This document shows positions 12,355-26,071 of a stretch of DNA of 64,000 nucleotides, in pieces. Position 1 is the first letter of the stretch; each line of letters opens with the position of its first letter. Location of the stretch: contig NC_031771.1 in NCBI RefSeq assembly GCF_001522545.3, positions 64,856,492 through 64,920,491 of the forward strand, in the 5' to 3' direction. The DNA comes from Parus major (lineage: Eukaryota > Chordata > Aves > Passeriformes > Paridae). The notes beneath the pieces are model-generated. The model was not told the origin of the DNA. It saw only the letters and a list, made by a program, of their open reading frames with translations, and ran no database searches. A program made the translations under genes and the position numbers.

Positions 12355-12850
12355 GCCCACACCTGGAGTCCAGTGTGCAGTTCTGGTACCCACAACTCAA
12401 GAAAGGTGTGGACACACTGGAGATGGTCTGCAAGAGGCCACAACAAATTTCAAATTTTCAAAGAGCTGGAAAGAAAGAGTAAGTTTGGTCTTTTTCTTCT
12501 GGAAAGAAGGTGGCTCTGGGGGAACCTCATCACAGAATTCCAGAATTATAGGGTGACTACAAAGAGGGTAGAGGCTCTCAGAGAGTTCATGGAGAAGGCA
12601 AGGGACAGCAGGCATGAGTTGTACCAGAAGAAGATTCATCTAGGCACACAAAAGAAATTTTTTTACACTGAGAACAATCAACCACTGGAACATCCTCCCC
12701 AGGAATGTTGTGGAGTCCCCATCACTGGCACTTCTCAGGGGTGACTGGGCAGGGCACTCAATGATCCCATGCAGGTTCCAAAAGCTGGACCAGGTGATCT
12801 TTCAAGCTCCCTTCCAATCTGTCCAGTGGATTGTTCTGTGACTCCATGAT
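12355..12850 (+). mobile_element. Old CR1 LINE 3' segment, about 500 bp
   Basis: The segment starts CACACCTGGAGTCCAGTGTG (compare the CR1 'acacctggagtactgtgtccagttctgg' block). It passes through a degraded 'cctcattgctctctacaactacctga' region, then CACTGGAACATCCTCCCCAG and GTTGTGGAGTCCCCATCACT, and ends CTTCCAATCTGTCCAG with a GTGACTCCATGAT tail. An open frame of 131 codons runs through it on the plus strand, but it follows the repeat's 3' region and has no recognisable domain. Confidence 0.88.
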
Positions 12851-15800
12851 TTTACACTGAATCCCAAAGGTTGTTTGTATCCTGATCTTGAACAGAGAAA
12901 AACTCCTGAATTAAGAATGCAAGCAAGTATTTTGAGACTAAGGAGAATTATCTTTTTGCCCACTTACAAAAGTAACAGTTAACCTGTCTCTGTGATGCTT
13001 CCTAGTCTTTCTCTTGCATACAAGCACAATGGATTCTAAATATAATAATCTTTTATTTTCCTCCTGACATGAACATGCTGTGTATATTCAGAAAGGTACA
13101 GCAAATCTGTCTTGCATTTACTTATTAAACTTCCACGAAAAGTCATGCAATGTGGCATAGAGTATTTCTGCCAAGAGGCATGAGAAAATGACTGGGGTAA
13201 AGAACAGCTCAGGTAGGCCTACAGTTCATACCATAAATGCCACCAAACCTGGTATTATGTGTTTGTTTTCTCCAAAAAAAAAAGGAGAACAAGCACTTTA
13301 TTTGTGCTCATTCTCTCTGCCCAGGTTGTCTGTCAAGCTACAGACCAAGAAGGGAGGAAACCAAACTGAACTAATCACTGATTCCAGCTCAACTGCATTA
13401 TGCAAAAGCTCTTCTATTACCTGCAGGACCTACTGCCCACTTTAAAATTGGCAAGGACGACACTTAAGGCTGCTCTGACATGTGCTTTTGTAGGACATGA
13501 CATAGATCTGCTGAAATGAATGAAAGTACATTTTATAATAAGTGTCTTGCTGACTTTTAATGAAATGATGCATTATTAGCAAAGATTAAAAGAACTAATT
13601 ACGTACAGTGTGGTTGAATGATGGCTGCGGGGAGGGAGATGATAACTATCACTGTGCATTTGAAAACTGAGCAGTAAGAAAAGAAAGGATTTTTAATTTT
13701 TAAGGTGGCAGAGATGGGATGGACTTCATTAATAAAACAAAAAAAGCAAAGCAAAGAAAGAAAACCACAGCTGGAAATTCAGTGAAGGTAATTTTGAGCT
13801 CAATATCAAATGGCCATTTGTCTGCAAACTGAACTCTTCAAAGTGAGTGTGAAATCTCTGTGAGTTTGACTACTGAAAGCACAATGAGAGAAAGTCTATG
13901 AAAAGAACCCAAAGAAATATTTCTTGAATATGGAGACCAGATTGCCTGAATACATCTTAGACAAAATGGACAGCTGTGACAGGAGAAAGGTCAAACTCTG
14001 GGCAGTGAGAATGATAATTTATCCTGGTACCCTCGTATGGATGTGATTTAGCTCTTACCATGAGGGGATCCACAGCTTCTGAGATGAAAAACATCACAGT
14101 CAAAGACCATAATACCATTTTCCTGGCATACAAGTCTGTGAAACTCAGGCTTCTTCAAGCACAGTTTTGATACCATTTAAGAATAACTGGTTTAGTATTA
14201 AAAGTCTTTAAAGCAGAGTTTAAATAGCAGTTCTGACCACCAGGTTATATCATTTATTAACTGTGCTAGCAGGCTCTGTAACTGTATTGGAGTGTAATAA
14301 AGATGCCCTCAAGCAAAATAAATGGCATAAAAAATATATTGAAGTGAAATCTTTAACATTATAGATTTGAGCATGGAGAGAAAGATTTGAATTTGACACG
14401 GTATGGATAAAGAGTTTCATCAATTTCAAAATGTTGTTTGCTAATTTTTTGTTTTCCTGTTGAAGAAGAGGGCTTAGTGCAACATCCCAGGAAATATCTA
14501 CCTACCCTACAACCCATGGACATATTAAATGGAAAAAATGTTCACAACTGGAGCCTCAAAAGCAATGGAAGCTCAAAATAACCAGCTTTCTTCTTGAATA
14601 GAACACTTTTATCCCCATGTACTGCTGGGCAGCAGGAGAAGAGCTGGGATAGAATTGCAGTAAATGCCCTGGTCTCTTTAGCAAGGGGTAAAATATTCTC
14701 CTTTACTGTTTTTTTCCCATCCTCAGACTCTTGTTAGAGACAGGCATGAGTTAATGCTGGTATTCCCCCCTCCTCTCCTGCCTTCTCTCTCTAAAAAACA
14801 GAACTAAGGGGGAAATAGCTGATGCTACTACTCCCAAGGCAGGCTCAGCCCATCAGGAAATCAAAACCAAGTTTATAATTAATGTGACCAATTAAAAAAA
14901 GAAAAATTGTCCTTCAGCTTCAAAAAAATCTTTTTTTTTTTTTTTCCCCATTTTGAATGTCTTATTCAGCTGAGGAGAGTAAACAGTCCTATGTTCAGTG
15001 ACAGATGTTACATTCAAATGGACTGGAAATGTGATGAACTATCCAGTTTTGTCCCACAAAGGCTGCAGTTTCACTGGAGTGAAACACTGCGAAAATGGCA
15101 CCCAATCAGCCCAGATTTATGAGTAATCCAGAGGACACAGGATATGGAACAGGATCAAGAGCATAAAACACCTGAACTCCTTTAAAATATTGAACCTTTA
15201 GAACATTATGTTCACTAAATAAGACTTAGTTGACAAAAAAATGAACAGGTACGAACACTATGTGGATTAGTCTGGAAATGATTTAGAGCTCAGTGCACAG
15301 TCAAGAGTAGATATTCCCTGCTCATTTGGCTTCTGTGTGCAAACTGTGCATGAAAACTAAAAAAGAACAGGAAAATTAATTTGACTAGAATTACTACTTT
15401 GCACCATATTAAAAAAAAATTAAGAAGCTCAATAGAAGCCAGATCAGAAAGGATCTTAAAAAAATTGAAAAGTTTGATGTGGAAGAGCTCACAAACATGT
15501 TGTAAAAGTGGGTAATAGGATCAGAGTAATGAGGTAGGAAGCATTCCTAATGGAAACCTCTGATGTAAATTGTAGAGTAAAATAAACATTGTCCAGGGCA
15601 TGAGAAGAGGAGGATGTGGTAGTGAATATTGCAGACAATTAAACTTGTGAATATTGCTTGCAATTTTCAGTCAGCTCTGGTGCAAATGTCATTAGGTGCT
15701 TTTTTCTCTCCTAAGGTATGGTGATGGTTTACTTTTCACAGTTCAAATTCTTCCTAAACTTGAAGAACTTGGCAGTAAATCCAACTCTTTTGTCCTCTGT

Positions 15801-15887
15801 ATGTTCAAAAATATTATTCTTTCTAAAAGAACAAAGCCAGACTTGTGGTCTCCTGTGCTTGGAAAAGAAACACAGTGAAGTTGGACT
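12851..15887. other. Unique AT-rich sequence
   Basis: No supported gene. An A-rich (AAAG/AAAC) tract lies at about 13735-13765 and a T-run at about 14931-14945. Open frames are all under 90 codons. The 12960-13060 stretch faintly resembles MIR but is too weak to call. Confidence 0.55.
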
Positions 15888-16036
15888 GAGTTGTGGCTGC
15901 CCCATCCCTGGAAGTTTTCAAGGCCAGGTTGGATGGGGTTTGGAGCAACCTGAGATAGGGAAAAGTGCTGGAGATGTTGGAACCAGATGATTTTTAAGGT
16001 CTCTTTCAACCCTAATATCTCTGTTGTTCTATGACC
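15888..16036 (+). mobile_element. CR1 LINE 3' fragment
   Basis: GAGTTGTGGCTGCCCCATCC, then CTGGAAGTTTTCAAGGCCAG, GTTGGATGGGGTTTGGAGCA and AACCAGATGATTTTTAAGGT are the last ~150 bp of a plus-strand CR1. It ends in a decayed tail, TTGTTCTATGACC. The 'ccccatccctgg' form lacks the TGG insertion seen in other copies in this window. Confidence 0.9.
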
Positions 16037-19000
16037 AAATGTTTTCCTTTAGTATATATTGTAATACGCTTAGCGATAAGAGATAAGAGGTTGTGTGCCT
16101 GTTTTCCTTTCTGTGAAATCCACTCCCAACCAGAAATCTACACAGAAATCCAAAATAGGTATTTTATAGCTGCAGTGTCAAGCTGAGAAATTAGCAAATT
16201 TGAAATCAGACCAGTAGCACCCATTGTTTACTTTCTTATCAAGATGTTTCCATGTGAGGCATGGAGGGAATCTCAGTTTGATATGAGTTAGTCTCATTCT
16301 AAATCCCCACATCAGATTCTCTCACATCACAATTTTTGTTATACATGGGTTCAAGAGTCTTTAAGAATTTTGACTTAAAAACTAGAGGTTTTATAAAAAA
16401 GTTTAATAACAAAGGTTAGTTCTTAATACAACAGAAATATTTCGTTGGGAGTCACTTGTCTGATTTTGCTACACAGCCTCACTAAAAACTGACTGTTACA
16501 AGGTAATCAGAGTTTATGCTGAAAGCACAAAATATAAAAAAAAAACAAAACAAAAACCAATGCCCCCCCAAAAATCCAATAAACAAAATGAAATTATAAA
16601 TGAAGAAATATGACCTAAGCTGGCAAAGGGAGATATTCTTGATTGATGTTACTCCACAAAAGAAAGGAGTATTAATTATGAGCAAGACACCATATGTAGA
16701 AATCTTTTGTGTATTATATTCTGTGAAGTGGTAGAATTCAGATAATTTGTTTTTTAATGATTAATGAAGTCAGAATCATTAGCATGTTTTATTCTTTCCT
16801 ACAAAGAATGAAGCAGATGGATCTGTCAGGGCTTTATAAAGTTCAAATTAAATATGAGGATTTTCCTCTCCACTGTTTGTCTTCCTTCTATGGGGGAGGA
16901 GGAAAGTGAGAAGGAAGAATAACTGCTATTTCTTTGATCAAAACAGTTTAGGATTCTGCATGAATTCAGAATAAACCCCTAGGTGTTTGTGTTTTGGTGG
17001 GGTTTTTTTTCCTCTTTTTTTTCTTGGCAGTTTGGTTTTCAAGTAGGTAAACTGTATTTTATTCCTCCTTAAGGAATTTATATTCTTATTTCATAACAAG
17101 CCATTCCCAAAAGGCTTTCAAGAAGGTTGCATTGCAATGGGAGCTTATTGCTCTGCAGTTGTATTGTTACTAGAATTCAGTCTCTGACTCCAGGAAAAGG
17201 CCTATAGGCAAAACCAAATCAATTTAATCCGACTTAGCATCCTCCAGGGTCTTTCAGCAGAGGCATCACAGCACAGACATTTGGGATCTTTTCAGTTTAT
17301 GTAACTGTTAAATCAGAGCAAAGAACCCAGACTGCTCCTGGGATTTCTAGAACAGGAACCCTTGCCCAAGAACATCATACAGATCATGTGTTTAATGTCC
17401 AGCCTCCTTCACAGCTGCACAGCACCTTTTCTCCTCCTTATCAGATTTACTAGTCATGACAATTGGTGGTTTTAGTTTATTTGATAAATAATTGTCCCAT
17501 GGATGTGCTCCAGCCCTTTAATCTGTCAAGACTCCCAGAATTCCAAATATTTCAGTCTAATACAGAAGATCCCCACATTTGTTCTAATTTTATTTTTTCT
17601 AAATGTGGATAAGAGTTGTGTGTTGTGTAAAGGCTATGTGTACATCCAGGGATGAGAACTGCTTGCTCAGACTAACACAGTTCAAGAGACTTTATCACAC
17701 TCCTACTGTGTCCTAATTATAAAGTGATTTTTAATAGCTTCCAGGTTTAGCAGAGAGACAGATGTGACAATTGATAGGTTTTGTCTCTGGGGCTCAGGTG
17801 TCCACATGGCAAATTGAAGGCATACAATCCAGTGATGTTCTCTGGAATGCTGTCCTACAACAACACTTTACCCCAGGGTTGCTGCTTCCTGGAGTTTTGA
17901 GAGTTCAACATTGGAAAGATCAAACCCCATGGACTCAAACCTTGCTGTTAGTACAGGTAAGCTGCAGAGCTGCCCAAACTGTCTGGGAGCCAGAGAGCCC
18001 TCGTTGCACTAAATCACCTTACTCAAAGTCGAGTGATAACTTTTTCTATTACACAGAGAAAACATTCCCAGAAGAGAGAGCTTGAACTCACATTTCCCCT
18101 GCTGTCACAAGCTCATGGCTCGATTCCTCCAAAGAACCTTAAAATCTCTTTTGCACAGTGACACTGCTCAGCTTTACTTGGATTTCATGAAATTTGTACC
18201 CTCTTCAGTCTTTCTAAGCTGGAGTGGCTAAAGTTCCAGTAGGGTCAGGTGTGCAGTGCTCACTCCAGCTGTGTGTGCAGGCTTGGAGGGAAGGGATCTC
18301 ACAGCTGACCTGAGCAGAAGGGAAATCACACATGAGCCAGTAGACAAACCTTCTAAATTGGTTATAAGTTTTGAGGATCACAAGTGGGCAGCAAAATGCA
18401 CACCAAGAACCTTGGTGCTTCCATGAATTTTGCCCTTCACCCCCAATTCAAATGGTTATCTCGGGTCGTTTGATCTGGAGGTGTTGAGTCCCTTTCTGTC
18501 ACCAATGTGGGACTGGTCATCAAACAATCACTCAAACACACCTGAAATTAATTAAATTACCTGAGATTGAGGAAATACTATGTGGTAATTAGAATGCTTT
18601 CCTGGACACTATCAGTTTAATCACACATCGGTCTGCCTGATCATATCTGAATCCTCCTAATTAATTTTCCACTGCCCACACTCCACATCATTCTGAAAAA
18701 AAGAAAGCCTTTCCCAGCAGATAGCAAATAAGAATTGCTCTTTTTTTCTTTTTTTCTGCAACTGTTCTGATAGAAATCATCTTAATGAAAACTTGATACA
18801 AAATTTGAAGCAAAATATGAGCATGAATATAATATCTGCATTTCCTATTGAAATAATGTGCAGATTTCAATGTCACTGCAAGCAGTTGGTTAAAGAGTTA
18901 AGAGAGATTTACAGATATATCTGTCTGCAATACCAGCCTGTGTGTTACAAGAGAAAGAGAGCCTGCTGTAAGAATATAAACCTCTAATAAGATGAGAGAC

Positions 19001-20685
19001 TTTTACTAAGCCACTCATGCTTGAAGTCTATTGGAAGATAATCTTTGGTACAGTACTTCCAGAAAAGAAGTGAACTGAAATCGATATCCAGTAAAAAACA
19101 GATTAAGAGACCAAGCTCAAGGAATCAGAAGTTACTCAGCAGAACAGACATATATCTTAAAGATTATCATTTATCATGAAAGCATGAGGTCTTTTTAGCT
19201 CTGGGGAGAGAGAAATTTCTATGGAGAAGACCCTGTCTCCTCTTTCACTTTAGGTAAAAACCCCTGTAGTGCAATAAATTTTAAATCTCCATATTTTAAT
19301 TTAAAAATACAGTGGAAAATAAAAGAAGGTTCAGATATCATCTGATCATGGGGAAAAAAATCTAGTTTTGTACAAAAAGGAACATCTTTTCACTCACACA
19401 TTTGAATATGTCTTTGTTTTTCTATGAAAAAAAGATAATTAATTTCTGAGATGAAAGATGATCTTGCAGCCGGGAAATGAACATTCAGCAAACATGAGGT
19501 TACTGCCAACATCTTCAGAGACCTTTGGCCAATTTAATTACTCCACAATGCCATTCCTGACTCCAAAATGTCAATAATAATAGTGTGCATCCTTCCTTCT
19601 CAGGTGGCCAATGCTTTGGACCTGCCATAAACTCTTTCCACATAAATCAGCCCATAATTTCCAAATACAAAATGATCTGTATCAAAAGAACCATTTTTTT
19701 TCCTCTCCTTTGCTATATGTTAACAGAATCAATTTGCATCTAGGGATGCACTTCTTTAAACTTTTAATTACTATAAAGATAACAAGATGCAAGACCCAAA
19801 AGCTTAACAGCAGAGAAAAGCCAAATATTTTAAGAGGAACTGTAGGTGGAATGTTTGATTTCACATCTGAATGATTAATCTCAGCAAATTCAACAAACCT
19901 ATTTTAGTGAACAGCATAGTAACTTATTTCCACTGTGACACAATTCAAATCCTACTGGTCTACTCAGTACTCAAAAAAATTATAAAAGGAAAATAATACC
20001 AGAAGAAATGAACAAGGTATTTTATTTTGTTCTTCATTAAAGTGTATTTAGCATTCAAGAGTGTTGAATATTTCCAACATACATCCATAATTTTTTGAGT
20101 AGTTATTCTGCAGAGAGTATCTTGCAACCTCAAAATACCAAACTTCAAAATAAATTCAAATACTCAGTCCAGTTTTATGTGCTCACTGCTATAACATTTT
20201 TAAAATATATGCCACCAAATTTGCTTGGTTTTCTTGTCCTCTGGATTTCTTTCTTTCTGATTGAATGTTTTATCCTGATGCATCCTAAAAAAAGTTTCAC
20301 ACTCTTAGGTGTGTTATTTATTCTCCTTCACTATTTTTAATTTTATCATTAGAAGAAGTTTAAATTCATAAATAAATAAGAGCATCCCAAAAGTCCTCCA
20401 TCTGCTACAAAAACAGATTATTTTTCTTTCCAGGACTAGGATTTGAGTTTGCAATCCTAAGGTGAAGCTTCTCTTCCCACCACATCATTCCTTCCATGGC
20501 CATTCACATACAGACAGGTTTTTCTCTCTGCTTTCTACATCAAAATGTGAAATAATGGGCAGAGAAATAAGATTGTCTTCCCCAAAATACCAAAAGCCTG
20601 CAGACACAGTAATTATGAGATATTTGATCCTTTCCTTCTACTCAGCACAAGGAAGACTCATGGGTGTTTTGGAGTGGGGAAGGGT
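16037..20685. other. Unique AT-rich sequence, 4.6 kb
   Basis: No supported gene. The largest open frames (17771-18085 plus; several of 60-90 codons elsewhere) show no domain. The 17940-18120 stretch is somewhat GC-richer and includes a donor-like CAGGTAAGC at about 17954, with no matching exon. An A-rich tract lies at 16536-16560. Confidence 0.5.
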
Positions 20686-21016
20686 CACAATGTTGATTAA
20701 AGGATTGAGGCATCTGTCACTTGGGAAAAAGCTGAGATCACTTGTGCTGCTCAGCCTGGAGAAGAGAAGGCTCAGGGGGATCTTCTCAACATGGATAAAC
20801 ACCTGAGGCAATAAAGAGAAGAGAGCCCAGCTCTTCATGGTGGTCACAGAATGGACAAGAAGCAATGGGTATTAGTGGAAATACAGGAATTTTCATTTAA
20901 ACATGAGAAAAATCTAGTTTATTGTGAAGGGGATTGGATGCTGAAATAGGTTTCCCAGAGACATTTTAGTGTCTCCATTGCTGGCTTCTTCCAATCTCTA
21001 TGATTCTGAGATTCTA
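20686..21016 (+). mobile_element. Old CR1 LINE 3' segment, about 330 bp
   Basis: CACAATGTTGATTAAAGGAT, then GAGGCATCTGTCAC, CTCAGCCTGGAGAAGAGAAG, GCTCAGGGGGATCTTCTCAA, GACAAGAAGCAATGGG and AATTTTCATTTAAACATGAG follow the order of a CR1 with the 'aagagaaggctcagggggatctta' block. It ends CAATCTCTATGATTCTGAGA. This older subfamily is distinct from the GGTTTGGGTTGG copies. Confidence 0.88.
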
Positions 21017-23712
21017 AGGTTTACAATAAATGCTGAACCTTCCAAAATATAATGATGTAAATACCTAATTGGTTGTTTGGTCACACTTGATTAAGAACTC
21101 ATAAGCATACTACATCCTAAGCTTGCTTCTAATATCCCTCACAGGGAATCCCAGTTATGACATTACAGTTGACAAAACATCTAAGTTTTAAACAATTTTC
21201 CTATGAAATCTTTCTTCTCCATCTTAAAAAAACCCACAGAAAAAAAAATAAAAATGTTATCTACAAAATCAGACTTATCTTAGCCCCCAGGCATTTGCAG
21301 AGTTGTTTCTCTTCCCTATTCTCATTCCTCTCTCCAAGTGAAGTAACTGGGGTTTGGGGCTTTTTTTCTCTTTTTAAATCTCTTATCCCAGAGGCATCAC
21401 CACATCACTGCTCAGCCTTGGCCAGCAGTGGGTCTGGCTTGGAGCTGTGATGAATTCACCCCCTGGACATGGGGGAAGTTTCCAGGAGCCATCCCTGTTT
21501 CACCCCTGCTCCCCAAACCTGGCCACACAATCCCAATACAACCTATTTCTCACAGCTTCTGCAGCCTGTGACAAAAGAGGGCTGGTCCTGTGATCTTCCT
21601 CCTGCTGGCTTTTCTTCTTTTCCCCCACCCTCTGTTCCTCTGATGTGAAGGTAAAGCTGTGTTTTCACTGCAGAGCTTCATTTCTTGTGTGTACCTTGAA
21701 TCTCACTCTCAATTGTTGGTCTCTCCTTTGATCAAGCACAGCCTTTGGCCTGCATTTGTGCTTTCACCATTGCCCCAGCTAGAGGCTTGAATTTGGGACA
21801 GCTTGTTGGAGTTCAAAGCAATAGAATTACCCACTGAAATGAGGGGAAATTATGCCTTTGCACTGACAGCTCTCCAGTTGTTTATTTCCATTTTCTCCTT
21901 GTGCTTCCATGACCGGGCACGTTGTCTCCTGCTCCGTTTCTCTTCAAGCTGGCACACCCCAAGGGGTCACAGAAAATGATGTTTTGTCTCAGTTAAACTT
22001 GGATAGCAGCTCTTCCCTCCCCTTTGGACCCAGCAGACTGAGGAGGGAGGCCCACATCCCCACTGTGGTTTAACACAAGGAAAAATCCAGATTCCTTGTG
22101 TGTCATTCAGGGTGAAGGTGCTGAGGGTGGGGCCAGATTAACCTGCTGCTCAAATCTGGGTGGTGCTCACCAAAAGGAGCTTGGAAAGGCACACATTAAG
22201 ATTAATTCAATTACAAAGTTCCCAGACTAAGGAAATTGCACCCTATCCTTATGTTTGGGGGTGTCCAAACTCCTTATTTTTTATGCTAACTAGCTCTCAA
22301 TTAAAATAGTGTGCATATTTTCACTGTCAGGAGGCAAAATATTTTTTGGTTTTTTGCCTGTCAGCAGGGCAGGAGCCCTGAATGATGTCTAAGGAGGAGA
22401 TGGGAAAGCAGAGATGAATATGACAGATGCATCCAGGAAGAGCTCTGTGTAATCAGATTTTAAGTATTTCTGCTTCAGTACGTAGTCATAAATGTCAGCT
22501 GAAAGTTAACTTTGTTGTTTATCAAATGCATGTTAATAACTTAACTGAAAACCAAAGTGCTCTATTGATTGCAAATGTAAACTGGAAATGCTGTGGTCTC
22601 TGCCTGCCAGTCAGTGACAGCAGCACGAGTCAGGGAGGCAAAAACAGAATAAGGGAGCTGATTACAGAAGGCACTGAAGGAAGAGAGAAATTCTAAAGAA
22701 TATTTTCATATTTCAGTGTCAGCAGACTCCTTACAATATCACACAACTCTCGTGCAGTGGCTGATAAAGATTCAATCCCTACAGCTTGTTTCTTTCGGTT
22801 TAAAGCTCGGATGAGACACACAGGCATCCCCACTGCCCCACCACAGCCTCCTTCAGGGATGAGCAAGGAGTAGTTACAGAGCTTACAGAGGTTACAGAGA
22901 CTCCCTCAGGGAGCTCTGTCTGACCTGACAGCTTCTGGACAGGATCAAGGACTCCAGAACATCTCACTCTTCTCCCCAACTGTGCTTTTACTGACAAGAA
23001 TGGCATAAAACTTTCAAAAGAGTGACCATATCCAGAGCAAACAGATGCTGGCAACATTTTAAGAGGGTGATCAAAATTCCTCCTTTTGGGAAGAGAGAAG
23101 GGAGCTTTCTTGTAAAGATGGGCTTTTCTGTACAGGATCTGCAAAGGTTTGGGTAAAATCCTTTTCAGTAAATGTGAACACCTTAATATTGCTTGATTTT
23201 TTGTACTTATAAAAGTTCATTTAGTATCAACAAAGACTTAGTCAGGGCTAGCATTTAAAATCGTGGGTTTATAATTCACCCCTCCCTGCCTTTAAATTCC
23301 CAGCTATCAAACAGCACATTATTTTGTAATTTTTCTGTGAATGTCTTTCTATATTATTTAAAATAATAAGACTCAAATTCACTTGAATTCCTAATTACCA
23401 GTGTAGTCTGAGTAACTCTAAACCTGACCTCTATTACTGTATTATTATGCAGAAAGGGTCATCAGTGTGATTTGATTGATGCTATTTGATTCCCTCTGAG
23501 CACAGCAGATACTGTTTGGAACAATATTTTTATGGAGATAGAGCACTGTGAGACATCTTTTAAAGGAGAATTAAAGTAATTCATAAGGAGCTGAACTAAA
23601 AAATCCTGTGTTCCTGTATACTGGAATCCCATCTCCTACTGCTTTCCCTTATCATCTGTTCCCAAAATCTTTTCCCTGTTGCAATAATTAGTACAGGGAA
23701 AGCCACTGTGAT
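21017..23712. other. Unique sequence up to the assembly gap
   Basis: No supported gene. The 21400-22200 segment is GC-richer than its surroundings and CT-rich around 21590-21640, but shows no exon that I recognise. A small ACAGAG repeat lies near 22873-22902. Confidence 0.45.
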
Positions 23713-24470
23713 NNNNNNNNNNNNNNNNNNNNNNNNNNNNNNNNNNNNNNNNNNNNNNNNNNNNNNNNNNNNNNNNNNNNNNNNNNNNNNNNNNNNNNNN
23801 NNNNNNNNNNNNNNNNNNNNNNNNNNNNNNNNNNNNNNNNNNNNNNNNNNNNNNNNNNNNNNNNNNNNNNNNNNNNNNNNNNNNNNNNNNNNNNNNNNNN
23901 NNNNNNNNNNNNNNNNNNNNNNNNNNNNNNNNNNNNNNNNNNNNNNNNNNNNNNNNNNNNNNNNNNNNNNNNNNNNNNNNNNNNNNNNNNNNNNNNNNNN
24001 NNNNNNNNNNNNNNNNNNNNNNNNNNNNNNNNNNNNNNNNNNNNNNNNNNNNNNNNNNNNNNNNNNNNNNNNNNNNNNNNNNNNNNNNNNNNNNNNNNNN
24101 NNNNNNNNNNNNNNNNNNNNNNNNNNNNNNNNNNNNNNNNNNNNNNNNNNNNNNNNNNNNNNNNNNNNNNNNNNNNNNNNNNNNNNNNNNNNNNNNNNNN
24201 NNNNNNNNNNNNNNNNNNNNNNNNNNNNNNNNNNNNNNNNNNNNNNNNNNNNNNNNNNNNNNNNNNNNNNNNNNNNNNNNNNNNNNNNNNNNNNNNNNNN
24301 NNNNNNNNNNNNNNNNNNNNNNNNNNNNNNNNNNNNNNNNNNNNNNNNNNNNNNNNNNNNNNNNNNNNNNNNNNNNNNNNNNNNNNNNNNNNNNNNNNNN
24401 NNNNNNNNNNNNNNNNNNNNNNNNNNNNNNNNNNNNNNNNNNNNNNNNNNNNNNNNNNNNNNNNNNNNNN
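23713..24470. other. Assembly gap, 758 N
   Basis: An unbroken run of N. The odd length suggests an estimated rather than default gap size. The right edge opens directly into a 12-bp tandem repeat (24471-24504), so the missing sequence is plausibly a longer array of that unit. Open frames that cross this run are artefacts. Confidence 0.99.
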
Positions 24471-24504
24471 TGGATCTGGCCATGGATCTCGACATGGATC
24501 TGGC
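24471..24504. repeat. 12-bp tandem repeat at gap edge
   Basis: Nearly three units of CATGGATCTGGC (24471-24480 partial, 24481-24492 with CTCGA variant, 24493-24504) abut the N run. The left side of the gap shows no such unit. The visible array is short because the assembly stops at it. Confidence 0.8.
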
Positions 24505-25642
24505 TCCCTGGGGAGCTGTGCCTGGTTTAAAGCTGCCCATACATCAGTCAGGATGTGCTGCTGGAAAAACTGTCTGGCCAAACAAAACAGGTTGAGCTTA
24601 TTTGATCTTCTTTGGTTGGAAGCTGTGGTTTGGGTTGTTTGCTTATTCAGAATTCTCACAAAAAAACTTTGACCCTTATCTCCATTTTCCATTTCTGACA
24701 AATGGAGCATCAGCAGTCAGCAGATTCAAAAAGCATAGAGGAAATGAAGCATCAGGTACATAAAAAACTTGATCTGATCAGCTTCACACAGAAAATTGTT
24801 CTGTACCCCTTTCTTCAAATCTGTTTAAAAGGTTTATTTCCAACTCCACCAAAACTGCTAGGAGTCAGGCAAACATATACTAATCTGACAATAAATAATT
24901 TTTTAAACATATAATCTGCTAATTTCAGACAGATAGGTAAGGTGAAGACATCAAGTTTCTAATACTAGGTGGAAAAAAGCAGATAAAGAAAAACGGTTTT
25001 GTTAGATACACAATAAGAATGCTGTAAAAATCCCACAAATCTTAAAATGTCAAGTGACAAATTATTTTATAAATTACTATTTAAGTCAAGTAGTAGTTGA
25101 CTTGATTTTTTGAAGAAACTATAATTGAAGTACTTTAAATTTTTTTGCTGCCTATATAAAATAAAATAATTGCATAATTAGCACATAATTACTTTCAGGA
25201 GTGACTAATTTTGGATTCTACTAAGTATGCATTAATTGCTATGCTGGCAATTGCAAAACAGAAAGTCAGAAAGTGAAAACCTTCCTCTACCAAGGTCAGC
25301 ATTTGCATTATGAGACCATGAAAATAGTGTTAAATCAATGGAGAGTCCAATATGCAGAGGCTGCAGGGCTCAGGGCAGTGGAATGGAAGGACAGGCAGCG
25401 ACTCACAAGGCTTTCCTGGCAGGACTCAAGCTGACCTCACTCTCCAAGGTCTGCTTTTGCACCCAGTGAAGACAAATATTTCCAATGGCTTCACTGGCCC
25501 AGGATTAGGTCCATTGATTAATTATCTATTGTTCATTAGCTCTGCAGAGTCCACTTTGAAACCTCTCTCCATCCTCTGTCATACTTAATGACTCCTATTG
25601 TTCAGATTGAGGAGTTATAGACTCGTGACAAACAAGTGAGAA

Positions 25643-25695
25643 TAACTATTATTAAAACTATTATATTAAAACTATTATATTAAAACTATTATTTT
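25643..25695. repeat. 14-bp tandem repeat, about 3.8 copies
   Basis: Unit AAAACTATTATATT at 25654, 25668 and 25682, preceded by a partial copy. Near-perfect units point to recent expansion. Confidence 0.9.
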
Positions 25696-26071
25696 ATTTC
25701 ATAATCCAGTGCTCCATTCACCAAGTTACACTTTGTGAATATTTGTGTTGAAATGTTTTTGATCAATTTTTTGTTTGTTTGTTTTAAAGAAAAAATACCA
25801 AACAACCCACACATGAAACAACTTCATTTACATGCCATTTTTGTCTCCTAGGACATCAGGAAACATTAGCATATTCCTATAGCCAACTAAATGTATTAAC
25901 AGTGCATACATTGCTAACAGGAGGTTAAACCCCATTTTATCTTTTTACCTGTTACCTATCTTTATACCTTTATATCTTTATTTTTTATACCTGTTTATGT
26001 TTGGTTTTTTTTTGTTCCAGCTTTGATATCAACATTTCTCATGATCCTGAAACCACCCAAGATAGCTGAGG

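Noticed and set aside
12349..12744. 131-codon plus-strand frame
   Set aside because: It lies inside a CR1 3' segment and follows repeat sequence, not a host gene.
17771..18085. 104-codon frame with a donor-like CAGGTAAGC inside
   Set aside because: No recognisable domain and no acceptor-exon structure. GTAAGC-type donors are frequent by chance.
23596..24710. Long open frames of about 300-340 codons on both strands
   Set aside because: They are almost entirely unknown bases across the assembly gap. The real flanks code for nothing recognisable.
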